From CAJQND01 sp051010095 (GTDB lineage: Bacteria > Pseudomonadota > Alphaproteobacteria > Rhizobiales > CAJQND01), in NCBI GenBank assembly GCA_051010095.1, contig JBPCVX010000033.1:1-12800 (forward strand): a stretch of 12,800 nucleotides of DNA. Reading direction: 5' to 3'. A program made the position numbers and the translations under genes. The notes beneath the pieces were generated by a model, which had not been told where the DNA came from, ran no database searches, and saw only the letters and a program-made list of their open reading frames with translations. Within the stretch, counting starts at the first letter, position 1. Each line of letters begins with the position of its first letter. Positions 6,317 to 12,800 of the stretch are shown here, in pieces.

Positions 6317-7461
6317 CAGGAAATCCCCACAAGGCGTTCAGAGTGTATCGCAAAGCCAACCGCAGGCACCGGTTCGCTGGCACCAATATCCGTCATCAGA
6401 TTGTCGTAGCGTCCGCCGCCAACAATTTGAATACGCCCACCATTGTGTGGCACTTCGATTTGAAATACATGGCCCGTGTAATATTCCAGAGAGCGGCCAA
6501 ATTCTGCCGAAAACTGCAGTTTTGAAGGATCAACTCCAAACTCTGATAGCAGCACGCACCGTTTCGCCAGGGCATCACATGCGCGTCTTATGGCGGGGCC
6601 TGGCGGGCCAAGTGCTGCAACCAGATCCAAGGCTTCTAACGGCGTGCCGCGTATCGCCAAGTAGGCCTCGATCAGTTCGGCGGCCTCCGCTGGCAAGGGA
6701 GGCGCGATATGATCAGCGGCCTTGTCGTGCAACCGCCCGGCAATTTCTGCAGCAGAACGGCCTGGGACGAGAGGGATGTTCTTTTCTTCGAGAATGCCTT
6801 CAACAAGCGCCAGCGCTTCACCTTCATCATCACCACGCAGTTTTGATGCTAAGCCAAGGTTCGAACCCTCCTTGCGCGTCAGCCGCATTAAGAGATTGCG
6901 GAAAGCCGCAGGGCGCCAAAAATGATGGTGCAGTTGGGCGCGCCAGCGTTGGGGCATTTCAATGCCGGCCAATAGCGCATCAAACAAACCAAGGTCGCCG
7001 ATATGGACGTCATAATTTTCAAGGCCAACGGCTTCAACGGCTTGAATGGCAAGTGCGGTGATTTCAGCTTCCGCCTTTTCACGGTCGTTAGCGCCAAAAT
7101 ATTCAATGCCGGATTGCTCAAATTCGCGCGGCTTAACAGCGGCCTCGCCACCTGGTTGAAACCGAAACACAGGTCCCGAGTAGCAATAACGCGCCTCTTC
7201 ATCGAATTTCGGGCCATAAGCCAAATGGTGGCGGCACACAGGGATCGTAATATCTGGCCGCAGGCACAGTTCATGTCCATCCAAATCAGAAAACACATAG
7301 GTACGGGTGCGCATGTCTTCGCCCGATGAATCAAGAAAAACGTCAGCTGGCTGAAGGATATCGGGCGCAATAAACGCATAACCCTGGCTTTCAAACAGCC
7401 CGGTGAGTATCGCCTCTTGTTGATCCAGGCGGCTGCGGAGCTCTGGCGGTTTGGTGGGCAT
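6316..7461 (-). CDS. hisZ: ATP phosphoribosyltransferase regulatory subunit
   Basis: HisZ is a catalytically inactive relative of histidyl-tRNA synthetase that binds short HisG and carries the histidine feedback site. From the ATG at 7461 the protein has 381 residues. It keeps class II synthetase-like elements: CLRPDITIPVCRHHL (66-80), YCYSGPVFRFQPG (92-104), REFEQSGIEYFG (112-123), RSLEYYTGHVFQ (323-334) and GGGRYDNL (348-355) with VGFAIHSERL. It lacks the GRYRQF motif 2 sequence and the C-terminal anticodon-binding domain seen in the adjacent hisS, as expected. An open frame continues upstream to 7560, but it overlaps hisS and has no HisZ character, so I start at 7461, 8 nt after the hisS stop. 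The ribosome binding site is weak, which fits coupling to hisS translation. It overlaps hisG by one base. Confidence 0.95.
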   Translation of the reverse strand: MPTKPPELRSRLDQQEAILTGLFESQGYAFIAPDILQPADVFLDSSGEDMRTRTYVFSDLDGHELCLRPDITIPVCRHHLAYGPKFDEEARYCYSGPVFRFQPGGEAAVKPREFEQSGIEYFGANDREKAEAEITALAIQAVEAVGLENYDVHIGDLGLFDALLAGIEMPQRWRAQLHHHFWRPAAFRNLLMRLTRKEGSNLGLASKLRGDDEGEALALVEGILEEKNIPLVPGRSAAEIAGRLHDKAADHIAPPLPAEAAELIEAYLAIRGTPLEALDLVAALGPPGPAIRRACDALAKRCVLLSEFGVDPSKLQFSAEFGRSLEYYTGHVFQIEVPHNGGRIQIVGGGRYDNLMTDIGASEPVPAVGFAIHSERLVGIS

Positions 7462-7469
7462 CGCGCGTG

Positions 7470-8966
7470 TTAATCCTCGTAGCGGGCAAGAACCGATTGT
7501 ACGGCTTCTGCAAGATCGGCCTCCGGCACTGAGAATTGCGCAGGCCTGCCCTCGCGCCATTCTTTATTGTCTGAAATCTCTTCTGACAATTTGGAGCCTT
7601 CAATCAGATCTTTGATTTGCACTTCACCTGAAGCGCGCTCGTCTTCGCCCTGAATAACAACACAAGGTGACAGTCTCTTGTCTGCGTACTTCATCTGCGC
7701 GCGCATGCCGGACGTGCCCAGATACATCTCTGCCCGCACGCCGGCGCCCCGCAGCGCCTGCACCATTTTCATGTAATCCGCCTGACGGTCATGATCCATC
7801 ACCAGAACAATAACCGGGGCAGCAACGCCTTCGCCTTCCAGCTTGCCCAGATGATCAAGGGCCGTCATCAGGCGCGATACACCCATGGAGAACCCGGTGG
7901 CTGGAACTTCGATACCTTTAAACCGGGTAACAAGGTCATCGTAACGACCGCCGCCGCCAACCGAACCGAAGCGGGTGACTTCGCCTTCTTCGTTTTCAGC
8001 AGAAAATGTCAGTTCGCATTCGAATACGGGGCCTGTGTAATAGCCCAACCCGCGAACGACAGCGGGATCGATGATGATGCGATCCTCACCATAGCCTGCG
8101 GCATCAAACAGGGCAGCCATGCCTTCCAGTTCCGTTACGCCGTCGACACCAAATTCGCTTCCGGCGACAATTCCAGTGAGTTTTGCGAGCACATCTGAGC
8201 GGCTGCCGCCACCTGCTTCCAGAAACGCCATCACCTTAGCGATTTGCGCCTCATCAAGCCCTGCGCCTACAGTGAAATCACCGGATTCATCCTTGCGGCC
8301 ACTACCAAGCAGAAGTCGAACGCCTTCAGCACCAAGCCTGTCGAGCTTATCGATGGCGCGCAGCACGGTAAGGCGTTTAACTTCGAAATCATCGCCCTCG
8401 CCGGAAATGCCGATGAGTTCCAGCACCCCATCAAGCACCTTGCGGTTATTGACCTTCATCACATAAGAGCCACGTGGAATGCCCAGCGCTTCCATAGTGT
8501 CGGCTGCCAGCATGCAGATCTCTGCATCAGAAGCGGGCGCAGGTGCGCCAACGGTGTCGGCATCAAACTGCATGAATTGCCGGTACCGGCCAGGCCCCGG
8601 CTTCTCGTTGCGATAAACATGCCCGGCGCGATAACTGCGATAGGGCTTGGCAAGCCCATCATAGTTTTCAGCAACATAGCGCGCCAAAGGTGCAGTCAGG
8701 TCATAGCGCAGAGAGAGCCATTGTTCGTCTTCATCCTGAAATGAAAACACACCTTCATTGGGGCGGTCTGCATCGGGCAGGAATTTGCCCAGCGCATCGG
8801 TATATTCGAATGCGGGCGTTTCAACCGGCTCAAACCCGTAAGACTGATAAACATCTTCAATAATGTTCAACATGCGCTTTAAGGCGCGCAGCTCGCGCGC
8901 ATCTACATCGCGCATACCCTTGGGCAGCCGCGCCTTGGGGCGGAAGGTTTTCTTTTTCTTAGCCAT
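7470..8966 (-). CDS. hisS: histidyl-tRNA synthetase (alphaproteobacterial type)
   Basis: The 498-residue class II synthetase attaches histidine to tRNA-His in the cytoplasm. Seen in order: LPKGMRDV (14-21), LRYDLTAPLARY (86-97), motif 2 with RNEKPGPGRYRQFMQFDAD (119-137), the histidine-specific RGLGYYTGPVFE (305-316), motif 3 from GGGGRYDDL (337-345) to GFSMGVSRL, and a C-terminal anticodon-binding domain from about 384. RGLGYYTGPVFE and RNEKPGPGRYRQF differ from the usual bacterial RGLDYYNRTVFE and FRHERPQKGRYRQF. They fit the divergent alphaproteobacterial/eukaryote-like HisRS group, linked in the literature to tRNA-His lacking the extra G-1. It heads the hisS-hisZ-hisG run. The ATG at 8966 has only a weak GGGTGGA-like site 12 nt upstream, and this overlaps the right arm of a strong hairpin. 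Confidence 0.97.
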   Translation of the reverse strand: MAKKKKTFRPKARLPKGMRDVDARELRALKRMLNIIEDVYQSYGFEPVETPAFEYTDALGKFLPDADRPNEGVFSFQDEDEQWLSLRYDLTAPLARYVAENYDGLAKPYRSYRAGHVYRNEKPGPGRYRQFMQFDADTVGAPAPASDAEICMLAADTMEALGIPRGSYVMKVNNRKVLDGVLELIGISGEGDDFEVKRLTVLRAIDKLDRLGAEGVRLLLGSGRKDESGDFTVGAGLDEAQIAKVMAFLEAGGGSRSDVLAKLTGIVAGSEFGVDGVTELEGMAALFDAAGYGEDRIIIDPAVVRGLGYYTGPVFECELTFSAENEEGEVTRFGSVGGGGRYDDLVTRFKGIEVPATGFSMGVSRLMTALDHLGKLEGEGVAAPVIVLVMDHDRQADYMKMVQALRGAGVRAEMYLGTSGMRAQMKYADKRLSPCVVIQGEDERASGEVQIKDLIEGSKLSEEISDNKEWREGRPAQFSVPEADLAEAVQSVLARYED

Positions 8967-8980
8967 GAAATGCGGGGTCC

Positions 8981-9007
8981 ACCCGGTTACGATTAACGTA
9001 ACCGGGT
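8981..9007. other. perfect 11-bp inverted repeat between glcB and hisS (hairpin in hisS leader or glcB terminator)
   Basis: ACCCGGTTACG (8981-8991) and CGTAACCGGGT (8997-9007) are exact reverse complements around ATTAA. Genes on both sides read on the minus strand: glcB ends at 9038 and hisS starts at 8966. In that direction the hairpin is followed by GGACCCCGCATTTC, with no T-run, so it is not a textbook intrinsic terminator. The 3' arm runs into the weak GGGTGGA ribosome binding region of hisS. It could be a terminator for glcB, a translational control hairpin for hisS, or an operator. Confidence 0.65.
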
Positions 9008-9037
9008 TCTATTCGATTGCCCCTTGCGGAGCAAGTC

Positions 9038-11206
9038 TTATGCCTGTTGCGCTTTGAGCTCGATACGCCGGGCATGCAATACAGGCTCGGTATATCCAGA
9101 TGGCTGCTCGCGGCCCTTGAACACCAGATCACACGCGGCAGCAAATGCAATGGAACCGTCAAAATCTGCCGCCATAGGCGTATAGCTTGGATCACCAGCA
9201 TTCTGCTCATCCACAACACCAGCCATGCGTTTCATGGTTTCCATCACCTGAGCCTCATCTGTAATGCCATGATGCAACCAATTGGCAATGTGTTGGGATG
9301 AAATACGCAATGTGGCACGATCTTCCATCAAACCCACATTATTGATGTCTGGCACCTTAGAACACCCGACACCTTGGTCGACCCAGCGCACCACGTAGCC
9401 CAAAATACCTTGTGCATTATTATCAAGCTCTTGCTGCACGGCATCGGGTTCCCAATTCGGACGGTCAGCTAGGGGAATGGTGAGAATATCATCAAGGTTT
9501 GCACGACCGCGCGAGGAAATCTCTTGTTGCACCGCATCCACATTCACCTTGTGATAGTGGGTCGCATGCAACGTCGCAGCGGTTGGAGATGGCACCCAGG
9601 CACAATTGGCACCAGCAAGCGGATGGCCGATTTTCTGCTCAAGCATAGCCGCCATCAAATCAGGCATTGCCCACATACCCTTGCCGATTTGCGCATGGCC
9701 GCGCAATCCGCATTCAAGACCGATATCTACGTTCCAGTCCTCATACGCGATAATCCACTTTTCCGCCTTCATGTCGGCTTTGCGCACCATAGGGCCTGCC
9801 TCCATGGCGGTATGGATCTCATCGCCAGTGCGGTCCAGAAAGCCAGTATTGATGAACACGACCCGGTTAGCGGCGGCGCGAATACACTCTTTCAGATTAA
9901 CCGTTGTGCGGCGCTCTTCATCCATAATGCCCATTTTAGTAGTGTGACGCGTGAGCCCCAACGCATCCTCTACCTTGGCGAAAAGATCATTGATGAAGGC
10001 AACCTCGTGAGGCCCATGCATTTTCGGGTTCACGGTATAAATCGAACCTTCAGATGAATTGGCAAAACGACCCTGCTTGCCAACATCATGCATCGCAATC
10101 GCCGCATTGCACATGGCATCCAAAATAGTTTCCGGAATTTCGTTACCGTCTTTGTCGAGAACGGCACCAATGGTCATTAACAAACCGACATTGCGCACGA
10201 GCATGAGGCTTTGTGCCTTTAAGGAAATATCTTTGCCATCGACCGATTTATAGCTGCGAGAGGGGTTTAACCGGCGGGTGACCGTCTCACCGCCCTTTTG
10301 GAAGCTCTCTTCCAGATCGCCATTCATCAGGCCCAGCCAATTGCGGTAGACATCAACTTTGTCGTCCGCATCAACCGCAGCGATGGAATCTTCACAATCC
10401 ATAATCGTGGTCAGCGCGGATTCGAGTATCACATCTGCAATGCCCGCAATGTCATCCTTTCCAATCGGATGGGACTTATCGATCACCACTTCCAAGTGCA
10501 GATTGTTCTTCTTCAGCAGCAAAGATGTCGGCGCGTCAGGTTCACCCTTGTAACCAATAAGCTGGTTGGCATCGAGCAATCCGGTTTTCGAACCGCTGGT
10601 GAGCGAGACCACAAGCACGCCATCAACGATTGAGAAAAACCCTGCTTCTTCCCAGGGCGCTGAATCAAGCGGGCAGCTTTCGTCTAAGAAATTCCGCGCC
10701 CAGGCAATAACCCTGTCGCCACGCACCTTGTTGTACCTACCGGCACGCTCTGCTCCGCCTTCTTCTGAAATTGCATCCGTGCCATAGAGCGCGTCATACA
10801 AGCTGCCCCAACGGGCATTGGCAGCGTTTAAAGCAAAACGCGCATTCATTACCGGCACGACGAGCTGAGGGCCCGCTACGTGGGCAACTTCATCATCGAC
10901 ATTCTGTGTTGCAACCTGAAAGGCATCACCTTCTGGTTCCAAATAGCCGATGTCTCTCAGGAAGGTCTTGTAGGCCGCGAGATCAAAGACCTTGTTCTCT
11001 TTGTGCCATGCATCAATGCGCTGCTGAAGTTCATCGCGGGTGGCAACCAGTGCGCGATTGCGAGGTGCAAATTCGTCGACAATATCGTCCATCGCATCCC
11101 AAAACTGCTGTGGTGTTACCGACAGACCCGCCAAAGCCTCATCGTTCATGAACTCGTATAGATTGGCAGCAATTTGCAACTGCCCGTGCTTCACCATCTC
11201 CGGCAT
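9038..11206 (-). CDS. glcB: malate synthase G
   Basis: GlcB condenses glyoxylate with acetyl-CoA to malate and CoA. The 722-residue length matches the monomeric G isoform (E. coli has 723). Active-site residues are recognisable: R338 in MLVRNVGLLM, E430 in GIMDEERRT and D458 in NTGFLDRTGDE (Mg2+ ligands), and the catalytic base D629 in MEDRATLRISS. The conserved cysteines of the family appear as C615 (VGCSKVPD) and C692 (AACDLVFKG). TIMDCEDS (267-274) is also typical. GGAGGAG at 11214-11220, 7 nt before the ATG, is a very strong ribosome binding site. It follows glcF by 92 nt on the same strand, with no terminator visible, so it probably belongs to the glycolate oxidase operon and consumes the glyoxylate made by GlcDEF. 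Confidence 0.98.
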   Translation of the reverse strand: MPEMVKHGQLQIAANLYEFMNDEALAGLSVTPQQFWDAMDDIVDEFAPRNRALVATRDELQQRIDAWHKENKVFDLAAYKTFLRDIGYLEPEGDAFQVATQNVDDEVAHVAGPQLVVPVMNARFALNAANARWGSLYDALYGTDAISEEGGAERAGRYNKVRGDRVIAWARNFLDESCPLDSAPWEEAGFFSIVDGVLVVSLTSGSKTGLLDANQLIGYKGEPDAPTSLLLKKNNLHLEVVIDKSHPIGKDDIAGIADVILESALTTIMDCEDSIAAVDADDKVDVYRNWLGLMNGDLEESFQKGGETVTRRLNPSRSYKSVDGKDISLKAQSLMLVRNVGLLMTIGAVLDKDGNEIPETILDAMCNAAIAMHDVGKQGRFANSSEGSIYTVNPKMHGPHEVAFINDLFAKVEDALGLTRHTTKMGIMDEERRTTVNLKECIRAAANRVVFINTGFLDRTGDEIHTAMEAGPMVRKADMKAEKWIIAYEDWNVDIGLECGLRGHAQIGKGMWAMPDLMAAMLEQKIGHPLAGANCAWVPSPTAATLHATHYHKVNVDAVQQEISSRGRANLDDILTIPLADRPNWEPDAVQQELDNNAQGILGYVVRWVDQGVGCSKVPDINNVGLMEDRATLRISSQHIANWLHHGITDEAQVMETMKRMAGVVDEQNAGDPSYTPMAADFDGSIAFAAACDLVFKGREQPSGYTEPVLHARRIELKAQQA

Positions 11207-11298
11207 GGCTCTGCTCCTCCGGTGTTATCGCTTTTCATTGTTTGGATACTTGATAGGACCCAGCTCAAGTTTTGTTGACACATATAAAACTTAACTCT

Positions 11299-12600
11299 TT
11301 AACGCAAGTTCTCTGGCTTTGGCCCACCATAAGCCCAGTTCAGCAATTCAACCGTGTGAACGATTGGGATGCCGGTCGCCAACCCAATTTGTGTCATGCA
11401 GCCAATGTTTCCCGCCGCGATAATGTCAGGCTTGGTGGCCTCGATGTTGCGCACTTTGCGTTTTTGCAGACGCGCAGCGATCTCGGGTTGGAGAATGTTG
11501 TAAGTTCCAGCAGATCCACAGCATAAATGCCCCTCCGCCGGCTCGACCACGTTAAAGCCTGCATTGCGCAAAAGTTCTTTTGGAGCAGATTTGATCTGTT
11601 GGCCATGCTGAAGAGAGCATGCAGCGTGATAGGCAACTTTCACGTTTTCAGGCGCTGAACGCTCTTCCAAATCAAGCTCGGAAAGATATTCACTGATATC
11701 CTTGGTTATCGCTGTGACGCGCTCGGCTTTTTCTGCATGAGCATCATCCTGAGAGAGCAAATGCGCATAGTCTTTCACAGTCGTTCCACACCCAGATGTA
11801 TTGATGATGATGGCATCAAGCCCGTCACTTTCCATTTCACCAATCCACGCATCCACATTGGCGCGCGCCTTGGCCTGCGCATCATCTTCTTTGCCCATGT
11901 GATGGGTGAGCGCACCACAGCATCCAACGCCTTTGGCGACCACCACCTCGATTCCAAGACGGGTCAACAGTTCAACGGTTGCCTCGTTGATGCCCGGGTT
12001 CAGCACAGGCTGCGCGCATCCCGTTAACAGGGCAACCCTGCCCTTGCGTGCGTTCTCGGCATTAAAAACACCGGGCGAGCACGTGGGTGTATCTGCGGCA
12101 ACTGACCCAGGAGCCATTTTCAACATTGCAGACAGCGGTTTTAAACCCGGAATGGCCTCGAACATACCAGCGAACGGCCGTCCAAGCTTTGCCGCTCTCA
12201 GCGCCAGTTTAAACCGGCCTGGATGAGGCAAAACAAACATAAGCGTCTGCCGGATCAAACGATCCGCCAAGGGACGTTGATAGGTTTTGTCGACATGGGT
12301 GCGCGCATGATCAATCAGGTGCATGTAATTCACACCAGATGGGCACGTGCTCATACAGGAGAGGCACGACAGGCATCTATCGATGTGTTTTACAGTTTCT
12401 TTGGTTGCGGGCTTGCCGCCTTCGAGCATTTCCTTGATGAGATAGATGCGCCCACGCGGCGAATCCAGTTCGTCGCCCAGTTCAACATAGGTTGGGCAAG
12501 TGGCGGTGCAAAAGCCGCAATGCACACATTTGCGCAAAATGCTTTCAGCATGTGCGATTCCCGGATCAGCAAGTTGGTCGGATGTAAAATTCGTTTGCAT
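11299..12600 (-). CDS. glcF: glycolate oxidase iron-sulfur subunit
   Basis: GlcF is the electron-transfer subunit of glycolate oxidase (GlcDEF), which oxidises glycolate to glyoxylate and passes electrons to the respiratory chain at the membrane. The 433-residue protein has two [4Fe-4S] ferredoxin motifs: C25/C28/C31/C35 (CVHCGFCTATCP) and C76/C79/C82/C86 (CLSCLSCMSTCP). Two cysteine-rich CCG domains follow: C195, then C227-C228-G, with C271; and C328, C360-C361-G, with C401. This layout is full length for GlcF. AGGTGAG lies just before the ATG, and the start codon overlaps the glcE stop by one base (TAATG), indicating coupled translation. LutA/LldE-like proteins share the CCG domains but lack the N-terminal ferredoxin pair, and the glcE neighbour settles the assignment. 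Confidence 0.96.
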   Translation of the reverse strand: MQTNFTSDQLADPGIAHAESILRKCVHCGFCTATCPTYVELGDELDSPRGRIYLIKEMLEGGKPATKETVKHIDRCLSCLSCMSTCPSGVNYMHLIDHARTHVDKTYQRPLADRLIRQTLMFVLPHPGRFKLALRAAKLGRPFAGMFEAIPGLKPLSAMLKMAPGSVAADTPTCSPGVFNAENARKGRVALLTGCAQPVLNPGINEATVELLTRLGIEVVVAKGVGCCGALTHHMGKEDDAQAKARANVDAWIGEMESDGLDAIIINTSGCGTTVKDYAHLLSQDDAHAEKAERVTAITKDISEYLSELDLEERSAPENVKVAYHAACSLQHGQQIKSAPKELLRNAGFNVVEPAEGHLCCGSAGTYNILQPEIAARLQKRKVRNIEATKPDIIAAGNIGCMTQIGLATGIPIVHTVELLNWAYGGPKPENLR

Positions 12601-12800
12601 TAGCTCACCTGCATCCTGCCCGGGTTGAGAAGATTATGGGGGTCAAAACCTTCCTTGAGTTTTCGAGTAAGCGCATCGATGCCCGGCTTAAGAGGATGGA
12701 ACACGCCCGCAGCCGCACGCACCGCTTCAGGAGCCTTGATAAGGGTTGCATGCCCGCCTGCAGCATCCACCGCTTGGCGAACAGCATCAGCGTGGGCTTT
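12600..12800 (-). CDS. glcE: glycolate oxidase FAD-binding subunit, C-terminal end (cut by window edge)
   Basis: The last 66 codons are visible, running off the right edge; the gene's start lies outside the window. The frame ends in TAA at 12600-12602, overlapping the glcF ATG by one base. The translation ends in LTRKLKEGFDPHNLLNPGRM followed by QVS, the characteristic C-terminus of FAD-linked glycolate/lactate oxidase subunits (K-x2-FDP-x3-LNPGRM). HATLIKAPEAVR and VFHPLKPGIDAL just before are GlcE-like. GlcE forms the oxidase with GlcD and GlcF. A GlcD C-terminus can look similar, so the name rests on the direct coupling to glcF and the usual order glcD-glcE-glcF. Confidence 0.88.
   Translation of the reverse strand, partial: KAHADAVRQAVDAAGGHATLIKAPEAVRAAAGVFHPLKPGIDALTRKLKEGFDPHNLLNPGRMQVS

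Noticed and set aside
6270..7061. 263-codon open frame on the plus strand opposite hisG and hisZ
   Set aside because: It is antisense to well-supported his genes, with a low-complexity translation rich in Arg, Gln and His and no family resemblance.
7462..7560. 33-residue N-terminal extension of HisZ
   Set aside because: The open frame overlaps the end of hisS and encodes a Cys/Arg/Ser-rich stretch unlike HisZ; the ATG at 7461 directly precedes conserved sequence.
9023..9035. Small hairpin CTTGC-GGA-GCAAG just after the glcB stop
   Set aside because: Five base pairs with a three-base loop and no T-run is too weak to call next to the much stronger hairpin at 8981-9007.
8967..9037. T-box or histidine attenuator leader before hisS
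   Set aside because: The gap is 71 bp, too short for a T-box, and no short frame with a run of His codons is present.
11207..11298. Possible promoter between glcF and glcB
   Set aside because: TATATG and TTGAGC-like boxes occur on the minus strand, but no pair has acceptable spacing; the CTTGA/TCAAG repeat has only 5-bp arms.
12605..12787. 60-codon minus-strand open frame at the right edge
   Set aside because: The adjacent frame, open from 12800 to the TAA at 12600-12602, gives the GlcE C-terminus with LNPGRM, so this is an out-of-frame shadow.

Overview
The window reads as ordinary chromosomal core genome of an alphaproteobacterium, most likely of the Hyphomicrobiales (Rhizobiales) type. 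Pointers are the alphaproteobacterial form of histidyl-tRNA synthetase, the short HisG paired with HisZ in a tight hisS-hisZ-hisG cluster, a groES-groEL operon behind a CIRCE element, and a GroEL with a GGM-rich tail. The lineage call is inference from gene content and protein motifs; no search was run.

Layout, left to right. (1) Positions 1-664 hold the 3' part of an ABC-F ATPase gene on the + strand, cut by the window edge. It runs tail to tail, with interlocking stop codons, into a small XRE-type regulator on the - strand (661-879). (2) A 174-bp divergent intergenic region with two palindromes separates the regulator from an enolase-superfamily (mandelate racemase/muconate lactonizing type) gene at 1054-2145. 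(3) The heat-shock operon follows: a sigma70/RpoH-like promoter, a CIRCE operator, groES, an internal hairpin, groEL and a strong intrinsic terminator (2166-4370). (4) Everything from 4389 to the right edge is on the - strand. In transcription order it starts outside the window and reads glcE (partial), glcF, glcB, a hairpin, hisS, hisZ, hisG, then an exported protein of unknown function.

Two metabolic units are clear. GlcE and GlcF, with GlcD presumably just outside the window, oxidise glycolate to glyoxylate. GlcB condenses glyoxylate with acetyl-CoA to malate, so the cluster is a complete glycolate-to-malate route apart from the missing part. HisZ and HisG form the first enzyme of histidine biosynthesis, and HisS charges tRNA-His. 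The hisS/hisZ junction (8-nt gap) and hisZ/hisG junction (1-nt overlap) imply one transcript with translational coupling.

I found no CRISPR array, insertion sequence, integrase, prophage, tRNA or rRNA, and no obviously novel multi-gene system. No stretch longer than 300 bases lacks a gene. The points most worth a second look are the perfect 11-bp hairpin in front of hisS, the hairpin between groES and groEL, the palindromes between the XRE gene and the enolase-superfamily gene, the Ser in place of the usual catalytic Asp in that enzyme, and the unassigned exported protein.
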